A stretch of 52,184 nt of DNA from Mycolicibacterium pyrenivorans (GCF_025821625.1 NZ_JACKSH010000075.1:1-52184); one strand, 5' to 3'. Shown: positions 40,752 to 49,450, counted from the first letter of the stretch. The notes: a model not told the origin generated them from the letters alone. Made by a program: numbers and translations.

Positions 40752-43130
40752 TCAATTAATTCCGGGGCGCTGCTGTGCGCCGCCGGTTCCTGGGCTCGTT
40801 CCCGCGCGATGCCGCCCGCGCCGCGGCGGGTCCGGCGGTGTCTCGCCGAGCCCGATGCGCTGGTGCAGCCGCGTCAGCGGACCCGGCGCCCACCAGTTCC
40901 ACCGTCCCATCAGGTGCATGTAGGCCGGCAGCAGCATCATCCGGACCAGGGTGGCGTCGATCAGCACCGCCAACGTCAGGCCCAGCCCGAACATCCGCAT
41001 GAACGACACCTCGGCGGCGATCAGCGCGGCGAAGGAGATCGACATGATCAGCGCGGCGGCGGTCACCACCCGCCCGGTGTGGGCCAGGCCGAGCGCCACG
41101 CTCTCGTCGTTGTCGATGCGGCCGCCGGCCAGCCAGAACTCGCGGATCCGGGCGATCAGGAAAACCTCGTAATCCATGGACAGCCCGAACGCGATGCAGA
41201 ACAGCAGCACCGGCATGTTGGCCACCAGCGTGCCGGTAGGTGTCGTCCCGAACGCGCCGAGGTGACCGTCCTGGAAGATCCACACCAGCGCGCCGAACGC
41301 CGCCGTCAGCGACAACAGGTTGAGCACCAGCGCCTTGAGCGGAAGCACCACGCTGCCCGTCATCAGGAACAACAGCACGACCGTGATCACCGCGATGATC
41401 CCGAGAACCGCGGGCAGCCTCGCGGTGATGGCCTGCACGCTGTCGCGGTTGATCTGCGCTATCCCGGTCATCTCGACCGCACGGCCGCCCGGTCCGCCGA
41501 GTTGGTGCAGCCGGTCGAGTTGCTGCCCGGACGCCGCCGAGAACAGCGGCGCGGTGCTGCCCACGGTCAGATAAGCGGAGCCGCCCTCGACGGCCGAGGC
41601 GGTCGGCGGGCCGACCTCGCGGCCGTCGACGAAGGTGCCCGCCGGGGTGCCGACCGCCGACACGTCGGGCAGTTGGGACGCCTCGAGCCCGTAGCTGCGG
41701 AAGTCCTGCGCACCCAGGCCGGCGGCGTCGGGCACCACGACCGTCACCGCGGCCTCGGAGTTGTCGGCGAACTGCGAGCGCAGCATGTCACCGACCTGAT
41801 GCGCCGACGCGGACGTGGGCAGCACCCGGTCGTCCGGGAACCCCCACGACACACCGAGGAAGGGCACCCCGAGGACCAGCAGTGCCGCGGTGCCCGCCAC
41901 GGCGACGGCCACGGCCCTGCGGGTCACGAACTTCGTCGACCGGTACCAGAATTTGTGCCGTACCGGTGTGGGTGCGGTGTCCCGGCGACGGAGCCGCCGC
42001 CGGACGTCCAGGGCGTCGAGCCGGGGCCCGAGCAGCACGATGACCGCGGGCGTCACCACGATCGCCGCGGTCGCGCACAGCGCCACCGTCGCGACGCCCG
42101 CATAGGCGAACGACGTCAGGAAGTACATCGGGAACAGCAGCATCGCGGCCATCGACAGCGCCACCGTCATCGCCGAGAACATCACGGTGCGGCCGGCGGT
42201 GACCATCGTGGTGATCAGCGCCCGGTCCCGCGCTGCGCCCCCGGCGATCTCGTCTCGGAAGCGGCTGACGATCAACAGCGTGTAGTCGATGGCCAGCGCC
42301 AGGCCCAGCGCGGCGGTGAGGTTCAGCGCGAAGATCGACACGTCGGTCCACACCGCGACCAGGCGCAGCAGCGCCATCGAGCCGACGATCGACAGCGCCC
42401 CGATGGCCACCGGAAGCGCCGCGGCCAGAAGACCTTTGAACACCCACAGCAGCACAAGGAAGCTCAGCGGGATCGCGATCGCCTCCATCAGCACGACGTC
42501 ACGCTTAGTCTGGGAGTTGATCTGCGAGTACACCATCGCCGACCCTCCGGCCAGCACCGTCACGGCGTCGTGGTCCGGCAGCACCGCCGCGTCGACGTCG
42601 TCGACGAGCGCCTGGGCGTTGCGCGGGCCGGCGTCCTCGCCTCCGGTCAGCTCGGCGACGATCAGGCCGGTCCGGCCGTCGACACTGGTCAGCGCGGCGG
42701 CACCGGCCGGCTGCGACGTCCACGGCGACACCACGGACACGACGTTCGGATCGTCGTCGATCCGGTCGACGATCTGCAGTCCCGCGGCTTTCGCGGCGGC
42801 GCTGGTCGCGCTCTGCGGGTCGGTCACCGTGAACACCAACTCGACGTCGCCCTTGCCGAACGTGTCGGTCATGGCGCGGGTCGCGCGGGCGGACTGCGAC
42901 GCCGGATCCTGAAAGCCGCCCGACGACAGGCTGTCCGCGGCGGGCACGCCGAAGACCGCCGCGCCGACCAGCACCAGTGCTGCAATGGCCACGACGCGAC
43001 CTGGGGCTGCGATGGCCATCGACGCGATTCGCTGCAGCAGCACGACCTCGCCTGTTTCGGGAGCCTGTTCCGGTGCCTGTTTCGGCCACCACCCGCCGCG
43101 GGCGGTGACCGCAGCCTGCCACGCCACCAC
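40752..43130 (-). CDS. MmpL-family RND transporter
   Basis: A 792-residue MmpL-type transporter with the twofold topology: one N-terminal helix, an extracytoplasmic domain, five helices, then the same again. The proton-relay-type blocks AIDYTLLIVSRFRDE and GLSMDYEVFLIARIREF lie in the two halves. The C-terminal tail is short and basic. It should export a lipid or hydrophobic molecule across the inner membrane using the proton gradient. It is the first gene upstream of crtE on the same strand, so export or membrane placement of a carotenoid or derived lipid is a possible role (inference). The GTG at 43130 has no clear ribosome binding site; an internal GTG about 28 codons later is an alternative start. 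Confidence 0.9.
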   Translation of the reverse strand: MVAWQAAVTARGGWWPKQAPEQAPETGEVVLLQRIASMAIAAPGRVVAIAALVLVGAAVFGVPAADSLSSGGFQDPASQSARATRAMTDTFGKGDVELVFTVTDPQSATSAAAKAAGLQIVDRIDDDPNVVSVVSPWTSQPAGAAALTSVDGRTGLIVAELTGGEDAGPRNAQALVDDVDAAVLPDHDAVTVLAGGSAMVYSQINSQTKRDVVLMEAIAIPLSFLVLLWVFKGLLAAALPVAIGALSIVGSMALLRLVAVWTDVSIFALNLTAALGLALAIDYTLLIVSRFRDEIAGGAARDRALITTMVTAGRTVMFSAMTVALSMAAMLLFPMYFLTSFAYAGVATVALCATAAIVVTPAVIVLLGPRLDALDVRRRLRRRDTAPTPVRHKFWYRSTKFVTRRAVAVAVAGTAALLVLGVPFLGVSWGFPDDRVLPTSASAHQVGDMLRSQFADNSEAAVTVVVPDAAGLGAQDFRSYGLEASQLPDVSAVGTPAGTFVDGREVGPPTASAVEGGSAYLTVGSTAPLFSAASGQQLDRLHQLGGPGGRAVEMTGIAQINRDSVQAITARLPAVLGIIAVITVVLLFLMTGSVVLPLKALVLNLLSLTAAFGALVWIFQDGHLGAFGTTPTGTLVANMPVLLFCIAFGLSMDYEVFLIARIREFWLAGGRIDNDESVALGLAHTGRVVTAAALIMSISFAALIAAEVSFMRMFGLGLTLAVLIDATLVRMMLLPAYMHLMGRWNWWAPGPLTRLHQRIGLGETPPDPPRRGRHRAGTSPGTGGAQQRPGIN

Positions 43131-43199
43131 CCGGGCGGAGTGCGGCGCGACCGATTTGTCAGCGACGCGTCACCGTTGGGTGTCCCGTCTCGGGTTGGG

Positions 43200-43226
43200 T
43201 GTCACATCTCGGCGCGCTGTCTCGTC
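43200..43226 (+). promoter_or_regulatory. ECF41-type promoter
   Basis: TGTCACA (43200-43206), a spacer of exactly 16 bases and CGTC (43223-43226) match the published ECF41 target promoter. CGTC ends eight bases before the ATG at 43235, so the transcript would be leaderless or nearly so. The sigma factor SigJ is encoded next to it. Strong match, function untested. Confidence 0.75.
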
Positions 43227-43234
43227 TCCTGAAT

Positions 43235-43828
43235 ATGACGACACCACGAATTGCTCCGCTCCCGCCGGCCAAGACCTCGTTGCTGACCCGGCTGATGTAC
43301 CGCTACGCCAAGAGGCGCCTCGGCGAGGTGCCCGAACCGTTCACCGTCGCCGCACACCATCCACGCCTGCTGCTCGCCAACGCCGTGCACGAGGGCATGC
43401 TGGCGTCCGCGTCGAAGACGCTGCCCGCCGGGGTGCGCGAGCTCGCCGTGTTCTGGACCGCCAGGGCGATCGGGTGCTCGTGGTGCGTCGACTTCGGCGC
43501 GATGCTGCAGCGACTGGACGGCCTCGACGTCGATCGGCTGCGCCACATCGACGATTACGCGACGTCTCCGCTGTTCAGCGGTGACGAGCGCGCGGCCATC
43601 GCCTACGCCGATGCGATGACGACCGACCCGCACCGGGTCACCGACGAGCAGGTCACCGATCTTCGCGGGCGCTTCGGCGATGCCGGGGTGATCGAGCTCA
43701 GCTATCAGATCGGCGTGGAGAACATGCGGGCGCGGATGTACTCGGCGTTGGGGATCACCGAGCAGGGCTTCAACTCCGGCGATGCGTGCCGGGTTCCGTG
43801 GGCCCGCGATGAAGGGGCGACGCGCTGA
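43235..43828 (+). CDS. Carboxymuconolactone decarboxylase-family protein (ECF41 partner)
   Basis: A 197-residue AhpD-like protein. The CxxC motif is in IGCSWCVDFGA, in the usual position of this fold; the usual His after the second Cys is Asp here. Such proteins act as thiol-dependent redox enzymes or decarboxylases. By established knowledge, ECF41 sigma factors are next to a carboxymuconolactone decarboxylase, oxidoreductase or epimerase gene (COE), and this is that partner. It has its own ECF41-type promoter and its 3' end overlaps the convergent sigJ 3' end by 59 bases. The ATG at 43235 is preferred over the upstream frame because it sits just behind the promoter. Confidence 0.88.
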   Translation: MTTPRIAPLPPAKTSLLTRLMYRYAKRRLGEVPEPFTVAAHHPRLLLANAVHEGMLASASKTLPAGVRELAVFWTARAIGCSWCVDFGAMLQRLDGLDVDRLRHIDDYATSPLFSGDERAAIAYADAMTTDPHRVTDEQVTDLRGRFGDAGVIELSYQIGVENMRARMYSALGITEQGFNSGDACRVPWARDEGATR

Positions 43829-44699
43829 ACTTGTCGGGGTTGGCGATGTCGTAGACCGCCACAACCTGCCCGTCGCGCACCGTCAGCGCCTGAATGCGCG
43901 GCGCGAGCGCGGGCCACGGTCCGTCCGCGGCGGCCCCGAACGTGTAGACGCCCAGCTCGCCGTTGACCAGGCCGGGCCTGCCCGCCTCGAACAGCCGCGG
44001 ACCGTAGCGCCGCGCCAATCCCAGCAGGAACCGGGCGACCTTGTCCGCACCGTGGATGGTGCGCGGCGCAGTCGGTGCCCGCCGATTCGAGTCACCGGTG
44101 AACGTCACCTCCGGGTGCAGCAGGGCGACGACGGCCGCGAGGTCACCGGATGCCATGGCCGCCAACAACTTTCCGACCACCTCGGCATGCTCGGCCGCGG
44201 GTGGCGGGGCGCCGGCGACCGCGCGGCGGGCCCGCGACGCGAGCTGACGCACCGCGGCAGGCGTCGATCCGAGGATCTCGGCGACCTCGTCGAACGGGAT
44301 GGCGAAGCCGTCGTGCAGCACGAACGCCACCCGCTGGTCCGGCGTCAGGCGCTCCAGCACGACCATGGCCGCGAACCGGGCATCCTCGCCGGCCACCACC
44401 GCCGCCAACGGGTCCGCCGCGTCCAGTGGCGTCACCACGGGCTCGGGCAGCCAGTCCCCGGCGTAGGTCTCCCGTCGCTGCGTCGCCGACCGCAGCCGGT
44501 CCAGGCCGAGACGGCTGACGACCGTCGTCAACCACGCCTTCAGATCGTGAATCGACGTGTCGCGGTGGGCATTCCACCGCAGCCACGCTTCCTGGACGAT
44601 GTCCTCGGCGTCGACGACCGTACCGGTGAGTCGGTAGGCCACGGCGAGCAGGTGCGGCCGCAGCTGCTCGAACTCGTCGACCCGCGCGCTGGCGGTCAC
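43770..44699 (-). CDS. sigJ: ECF41 sigma factor SigJ
   Basis: A 309-residue extracytoplasmic-function sigma factor. Residues 1-160 are sigma regions 2 and 4 (GTVVDAEDIVQEAWLRW and LTPDQRVAFVLHD), followed by a C-terminal SnoaL-like domain typical of ECF41. The ECF41 linker motif WLPEP is intact and the C-terminal NPDK motif is present, but the middle DGGGK motif is replaced by GDSNRRA. The C-terminal domain is thought to act as a built-in regulator of activity, since no anti-sigma factor is encoded. The length and, by recall, location next to an aminotransferase fit M. tuberculosis SigJ (Rv3328c). Its target promoter lies before the neighbouring CMD gene. Confidence 0.92.
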   Translation of the reverse strand: MTASARVDEFEQLRPHLLAVAYRLTGTVVDAEDIVQEAWLRWNAHRDTSIHDLKAWLTTVVSRLGLDRLRSATQRRETYAGDWLPEPVVTPLDAADPLAAVVAGEDARFAAMVVLERLTPDQRVAFVLHDGFAIPFDEVAEILGSTPAAVRQLASRARRAVAGAPPPAAEHAEVVGKLLAAMASGDLAAVVALLHPEVTFTGDSNRRAPTAPRTIHGADKVARFLLGLARRYGPRLFEAGRPGLVNGELGVYTFGAAADGPWPALAPRIQALTVRDGQVVAVYDIANPDKFSASPLHRGPTEPGTHRRS

Positions 44700-44730
44700 C
44701 CCTCGATTCTAGAACCCGCAACACACACTG

Positions 44731-44793
44731 CGCCGGAATTGCATTCCAGCAGGCCTTTTCTCGCACTCTTCCTGCTGGAATGCAATTCCGGCG
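44731..44793 (-). repeat. 63-bp hairpin repeat, copy 3
   Basis: Perfect 23-bp arms and a 17-nt loop with TGCGAGA on the minus strand. It lies in the divergent gap between the sigJ start (44699) and the permease start (44835). No gene ends here, so it cannot be a simple terminator. It lies directly upstream of the permease -10 box. Confidence 0.9.
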
Positions 44794-44822
44794 GACAGCC
44801 CGCGCGGCCACCACCGGAACCG

Positions 44823-44828
44823 TATATT
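44823..44828 (+). promoter_or_regulatory. Possible -10 box of the permease gene
   Basis: TATATT six bases before the ATG at 44835 would give a leaderless transcript, common in mycobacteria. The matching -35 region would fall next to the right arm of the hairpin repeat. Confidence 0.45.
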
Positions 44829-44834
44829 GCGCGC

Positions 44835-46346
44835 ATGGCTATCACGGAGGAACCGTCGCTCCCCGCGGTCGGCGGCAAAGGCCTTCGGGCCGGGGCGCTC
44901 GGACTGGTCGGCAACGTCGTCATCGGCCTGGCCGCCGTCGCACCCGCCTACAGCCTGGCCGCCACGCTGGGCTACGTCGTGCTGGCCGTCGGCGAGAAGG
45001 CGCCGTCGATGTTCCTGCTGGCGTTCATCCCGATGCTGCTCGTCGCGTTCGCCTACAAGGAGCTGTCGCAGGACACCCCCGACTGCGGCACCACGTTCAC
45101 GTGGGGCACCAAGGCGTTCGGACCGTGGATCGGCTGGATCGGCGGCTGGGGCCTGGCGGTGTCGGCGATCATCGTGCTGGCCAACGTCGCCGAGATCGCC
45201 GCGATCTATCTGTTCGACTTCCTCGGCCTCGACGACCTGGCCGAGAACACCTTCGCCAAGGTCGGCCTGGGGTGCTTCTTCATCATCTCGATGACGCTGC
45301 TGTCGGCGCGCGGCATCGTAGTCAGCGAGCGGGTCCAGAACGTGCTGATCACCATCCAATTCGGTGTGCTGATCACCGTCAGCGTCATCGCGCTCATCCG
45401 GGTGTTCGCGGGCAATGCCGGCGCCCAGGCCATCACCCCGCAGCTGTCGTGGCTGTGGCCCGGCGGGCTGGACGCGTCGTCGATCGCCGCCGCGATCATC
45501 CTGTGCATCTTCATCTACTGGGGCTGGGACGCGTGCCTGGCCGTCGGCGAGGAGACCAAGGATCCTGGCAGGACGCCGGGCATCGCCGCCGTGATCACCA
45601 CACTGATCCTGGTGTGCACTTACGTGTTGGTGGCCTACGCGATCCAGTCGTTCGCCGGGTTCGGCGACGTCGGCATCGGCCTGAACAACGCGATGAACAC
45701 CGACGACGTGCTCACCGTGCTCGGCGAACCGGTGGCGGGCGCCATCGCCGCGTCGGCGCTGCTGCTCACCGTGTCGGTCTCGGCGCTGTCCTCGACGCAG
45801 ACCACGATCCTGCCGACCGCGCGCGGCACGCTGTCGATGGCCGTCTACGAGGCGATCCCGAAGCGGTTCGCCAGCGTGCACCCGCGCTACATGACGCCCG
45901 CGTTCGGCACCATCGTGATGGGGATCTCGGCGTTGTCGTTCTACCTGCTGCTGACGGTTCTGTCGGAGAACGCGCTGGCCGACTCGGTGGCCTCGCTGGG
46001 GCTGGCGGTCGCCTTCTACTACGGGATCACCGCCTATGCCTGCGTGTGGTACTTCCGCAGGACGCTGTTCGCCTCGACGCGAAACCTGTTCTTCCGCGGG
46101 ATCTTCCCGCTGATCGGCGCCCTGGCGATGACGTGGGCGTTCGTCCAGAGCGCCACCGACATGATCCAACCCGACTACGGCTACACCGCTTTCGGACCCG
46201 TGGGCGGGGTGTTCGTGCTCGGCATCGGGATGCTGGTGCTCGGTGTGCCGTTGATGCTGGCGTGCTTCGCGTTCGGCACCAAGCGGTTCTTCCGCGGCGA
46301 GACGCTGAACGCCACCACCGAAGTCAAGGTACCGGACATATTTTAG
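44835..46346 (+). CDS. APC-family amino acid/amine permease
   Basis: A 503-residue membrane transporter with about twelve hydrophobic segments. The N-terminal GALGLVGNVVIGLAAVAPAYSL block matches helix 1 of the APC superfamily. Its substrate is probably an amino acid or amine; putrescine or GABA fits the neighbouring aldehyde dehydrogenase and aminotransferase, but this is inference. It starts with ATG at 44835, closely followed by the universal stress protein gene (17 bases). The two are likely co-transcribed. Confidence 0.9.
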   Translation: MAITEEPSLPAVGGKGLRAGALGLVGNVVIGLAAVAPAYSLAATLGYVVLAVGEKAPSMFLLAFIPMLLVAFAYKELSQDTPDCGTTFTWGTKAFGPWIGWIGGWGLAVSAIIVLANVAEIAAIYLFDFLGLDDLAENTFAKVGLGCFFIISMTLLSARGIVVSERVQNVLITIQFGVLITVSVIALIRVFAGNAGAQAITPQLSWLWPGGLDASSIAAAIILCIFIYWGWDACLAVGEETKDPGRTPGIAAVITTLILVCTYVLVAYAIQSFAGFGDVGIGLNNAMNTDDVLTVLGEPVAGAIAASALLLTVSVSALSSTQTTILPTARGTLSMAVYEAIPKRFASVHPRYMTPAFGTIVMGISALSFYLLLTVLSENALADSVASLGLAVAFYYGITAYACVWYFRRTLFASTRNLFFRGIFPLIGALAMTWAFVQSATDMIQPDYGYTAFGPVGGVFVLGIGMLVLGVPLMLACFAFGTKRFFRGETLNATTEVKVPDIF

Positions 46347-46363
46347 AGAAAGGCTGAGCCGCA

Positions 46364-47221
46364 ATGCATTTGACCGTCGGCTACCTAGCCACCCCGACCG
46401 GCGACGACGGGATCGCACTGGCCAGCGCGCTCGCGAAGACCTTCGACGCCGACGTCGACGTCGTGCTCGTCGTCCGCGAGGAACTGCCCGACGGCCATCC
46501 CGGTCGCCTGGAGTATCAGCAGATGCTCATCGACCGCGGCGAGCAGTGGGTGTCCAGGGCGGTCGCCGCGCTCGCGGCCGCCGGCGTGGCTGCCGAATCC
46601 ACGGTGGCCGTTGGGGAGTCGTTCGCCCAGTCGCTGGTCGAGTTCGCCGAGCAGAAGGCCTCGGACCTCATCGTCGTCGGCGGTGCGCGGGACGGATTCT
46701 TCGGCCGTCACACCATCGGCCCGGTCACCGGGGCGTTGCTGCACTCCTCGCCGATCCCGGTGGCACTCGCGCCGCGCGGCTACGCCGAGGACCCCGACGA
46801 GGCGATCGAGGCGGTGACCGCCGCCGTGCCCACCAAGCCCGGCGACGACAACCCGTTGCCGTTCGCGATCACGCTGGCCAGTGCCGCAGGGCTGCCGATC
46901 CGCATGCTGTCGCTGGTGTCCGCGGAGAACCTCGCCGAAGCGGGCAGCGCCCGGGAGGTCCGGCAGCTTCAGGTCGCGGCCGCCGAGGAGAACCTGGTGC
47001 TCGCGGCGCGCGCGCTGCCGGATTCCCCCGAGATCGAGTCACTGGTGGCCGACGGCATGACGCTGGAGTCGGCGCTGAAGAAGCTGCGGTGGGAGGACGG
47101 CGACCTGCTGGTCGTGGGCTCGAGCCGGTTCGCCGCGCCGCGCCGGCTGTTCCTGGGGTCCACTGCGGCGCGCATCCTGGCCGGGGTCGACGTGCCGGTG
47201 ATCGTCGTCCCGCGGACGTAA
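46364..47221 (+). CDS. Tandem universal stress protein (UspA)
   Basis: A 285-residue protein with two UspA domains. ATP-binding-type motifs occur in both: GGARDGFFGRHTIGPVTGALLHSS in the first and GSSRFAAPRRLFLGSTAARIL in the second, with the G-2x-G-9x-G(S/T) spacing best kept in the first. It probably binds ATP or a related nucleotide and signals or protects under stress. It follows the permease by 17 bases. Some mycobacterial Usp proteins are DosR-controlled; no DosR box is seen before this one. Confidence 0.9.
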   Translation: MHLTVGYLATPTGDDGIALASALAKTFDADVDVVLVVREELPDGHPGRLEYQQMLIDRGEQWVSRAVAALAAAGVAAESTVAVGESFAQSLVEFAEQKASDLIVVGGARDGFFGRHTIGPVTGALLHSSPIPVALAPRGYAEDPDEAIEAVTAAVPTKPGDDNPLPFAITLASAAGLPIRMLSLVSAENLAEAGSAREVRQLQVAAAEENLVLAARALPDSPEIESLVADGMTLESALKKLRWEDGDLLVVGSSRFAAPRRLFLGSTAARILAGVDVPVIVVPRT

Positions 47222-47235
47222 TGGCCGGCCCGAAC

Positions 47236-47296
47236 CGCGAACGTGCATTCCATGTAGCTCGCAGGCGGTTTTCACGACAAGGAATGCACGTTCGCG
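47236..47296. repeat. 61-bp palindrome related to the 63-bp repeat
   Basis: Perfect 16-bp arms (47236-47251 and 47281-47296), with a 29-nt loop. The arms contain TGCATTCCA next to a GCGAACG start, and the loop holds TGCGAG on the minus strand, both also seen in the 63-bp repeats. It lies in the convergent gap between the universal stress protein and the aldehyde dehydrogenase. It can act as a terminator but also looks like a diverged member of the same repeat family. Confidence 0.6.
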
Positions 47297-47301
47297 GGCG
47301 C

Positions 47302-48807
47302 CTATCGCTTGGCGAAAACCGTGCGGTGCCAGTCCTTGTCGACCGTCCCGGTGATGTCGCTCATCACGTGCTTGATCGCCAGGTACTCCTCGAGCGAGTA
47401 CTGGCTCATGTCCTTACCGAAGCCCGAGGCGCCGAAACCACCATGCGGCATCTCGGAGATGATCGGGATGTGATCGTTGATCCACACGCACCCGGCATGG
47501 ATTTCGCGTGAAGCCCGTTGTGCGCGATACACATCCCGCGTCCACGCCGACGCCGCCAGACCGTAGACGGTGTCGTTGGCCTGGCGGATCGCGTCGTCGT
47601 CATCGGTGAACGCGCGCACCGTCAGCACCGGCCCGAAGATCTCGTCGCGCCACACCTCGGAGGACTCGGACACGTCGGCGATCAACGTCGGCCGATAGAA
47701 CGACCCCGGCCCGTCCGGCGCCACCCCGCCGGTGACGATCCGCCCGCCCTCCCCCGGCGCCCGCTCCACCATGCCGGCCACCTTCGCCCGGTGCGCCGCC
47801 GTGATCAGCGGCCCCAAGTCCGTATCCGGATCCGTTGGGTCCCCCACCACGATCTTCGCGAACACCTCGCCCACACCGGCGACGAAGTCGTCGTACAGAT
47901 CCCGGGCCACGATCGCGCGCGTCGCCGCCGTGCAGTCCTGCCCGGTGTTGATCAGCGCCCCGGCCACCGCACCCTGGATCGCGGCATCGAGATCCGCATC
48001 GTCGAACACCACGAACGGCGCCTTGCCACCGAGCTCCAACTGCGTCCGGTGCCCGTGCGCCGCCGCCGCGAGCATGACGCGACGTCCCACGGCCGTCGAC
48101 CCGGTGAACGTCACCATGTCCACATCAGCGTGACCGGCCAGCGCGGTGCCGACGTCGGCGCCGGCCCCGGTGAGCACGTTGAACACGCCGTCGGGCAGCC
48201 CGGCTTCGGTGGCCAGGCGGGCCAGCGTCAACGTCGTCAACGGGGTGATCTCGGCCGGCTTGATCACCACCGAGCACCCGGCGGCCAACGCGGGCAGCAC
48301 CTTCCACACCGCCATCTGTAGCGGGTAGTTCCACGGCGTGATCGTGGCGACCACGCCGACGGCCTCGCGGCGGATCGACGACGTGTGATCGCCGGAGTAC
48401 TCCCCGCTGGCTTTGCCCTCGAGGTGGCGGGCCGCCCCGGCGAAGAAGTCGATGTTGTCGACGCTGCCCGGGACGTCGAACTCCCGGGCCAGGCGCACCG
48501 GTTTGCCGGTCTGGGCCACCTCCTCGGCGACCAGACCGTCGGCGGCCTCGTCGGCCAGCTTCGCGAGCTTGGCCAGCACCGCCGACCGCTCGGCCGGGGT
48601 GGCGCCGGACCAGTCGCGCAGCGCGGCGCGCGCCGACGCGATCGCGGCGTCGACGTCGGCGGGCTGGGCCAACGCCATCTCGGCGACCGTCTCCCCGGTT
48701 GCCGGGTTGATCACGGTGTGCGACGCGCCACCGGTCACCACCGGCGCACCATCGATCCAATTGCCTGCCAGGCCCGTCGTCACGGCCGAGGATGAAACCA
48801 CAGTCAT
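47302..48807 (-). CDS. Aminobutyraldehyde-type aldehyde dehydrogenase
   Basis: A 501-residue NAD-dependent aldehyde dehydrogenase. The active-site Glu is in ELGGKAPFV, the catalytic Cys in NTGQDCTAATR, and the PWNYPLQMAVWK substrate-channel block is present. It resembles gamma-aminobutyraldehyde/betaine aldehyde dehydrogenases (PatD-like). With the class III aminotransferase and the permease it fits oxidation of an amino-aldehyde from polyamines to an amino acid such as GABA. It is divergent from the Lrp regulator, sharing a 121-base gap with a possible Lrp site. Confidence 0.9.
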   Translation of the reverse strand: MTVVSSSAVTTGLAGNWIDGAPVVTGGASHTVINPATGETVAEMALAQPADVDAAIASARAALRDWSGATPAERSAVLAKLAKLADEAADGLVAEEVAQTGKPVRLAREFDVPGSVDNIDFFAGAARHLEGKASGEYSGDHTSSIRREAVGVVATITPWNYPLQMAVWKVLPALAAGCSVVIKPAEITPLTTLTLARLATEAGLPDGVFNVLTGAGADVGTALAGHADVDMVTFTGSTAVGRRVMLAAAAHGHRTQLELGGKAPFVVFDDADLDAAIQGAVAGALINTGQDCTAATRAIVARDLYDDFVAGVGEVFAKIVVGDPTDPDTDLGPLITAAHRAKVAGMVERAPGEGGRIVTGGVAPDGPGSFYRPTLIADVSESSEVWRDEIFGPVLTVRAFTDDDDAIRQANDTVYGLAASAWTRDVYRAQRASREIHAGCVWINDHIPIISEMPHGGFGASGFGKDMSQYSLEEYLAIKHVMSDITGTVDKDWHRTVFAKR

Positions 48808-48873
48808 GACCCAACGCTATCGCGGCCTCGGCGCGGAAGCTACGCATTACGGCACCGTCAGGGGCATAAAACG

Positions 48874-48885
48874 CATGATTTCATG
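48874..48885. promoter_or_regulatory. Possible Lrp-type operator
   Basis: CATGA-TT-TCATG (48874-48885) is a short palindrome with an AT centre in the divergent gap between the aldehyde dehydrogenase and Lrp genes. Lrp/AsnC proteins bind degenerate sites of about this kind. No experimental support. Confidence 0.35.
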
Positions 48886-48928
48886 GTCACGGTTGCTTGG
48901 CGCGACGGATTCCGTGCACAATCACTGC

Positions 48929-49450
48929 ATGGCTAACCCGGGGGTCCCGCACGCCGTCGGGCCCGTCTCGTTCCGTGTCAATCAGTCTCGCCCAGGGGCT
49001 GCGTTCCAGCTCGACGAGCTGTCCAAGGCGATCATCGAGAAGCTGCAGCAGGACGGCCGCCGGTCGTATGCCGGCATCGGCAAGGCGGTGGGCCTGTCCG
49101 AGGCCGCCGTCCGGCAGCGGGTCCAGCGCATGGTCGACGCCGGGGTGATGCAGATCGTCGCGGTCACCGATCCGATGCAGCTGGGCTTCGCCCGCCAGGC
49201 CATGATCGGCCTCAAGTGCACCGGCGACACCACCAAGATCGCCGAGAAGCTCGCCTCGATCGAATGTGTCGACTACGTGGTGCTCACGGCGGGCTCGTTC
49301 GACGCCATCGTCGAGGTGGTCTGCGAGGACGACGACGACCTGCTCGACCTTCTCAACACCAAGATCCGCGCGCTGCCGGGAGTGATATCCACCGAAACCC
49401 TTGTCTACCTGAAACTTGTTAAGCAGCAATATAATTGGGGTACGCGATGA
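48929..49450 (+). CDS. Lrp/AsnC-family transcriptional regulator
   Basis: A 173-residue regulator. The helix-turn-helix (LDELSKAIIEKLQQDGRRSYAGIGKAVGLSEAAVRQRVQRMVDAGV) is followed by an RAM/AsnC ligand-binding domain (about residues 85-170). It probably senses an amino acid or amine and controls the aminotransferase, which starts inside its stop (ATGA), and the divergent aldehyde dehydrogenase. The ATG at 48929 starts a leader of about 30 residues ahead of the helix-turn-helix. Confidence 0.9.
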   Translation: MANPGVPHAVGPVSFRVNQSRPGAAFQLDELSKAIIEKLQQDGRRSYAGIGKAVGLSEAAVRQRVQRMVDAGVMQIVAVTDPMQLGFARQAMIGLKCTGDTTKIAEKLASIECVDYVVLTAGSFDAIVEVVCEDDDDLLDLLNTKIRALPGVISTETLVYLKLVKQQYNWGTR

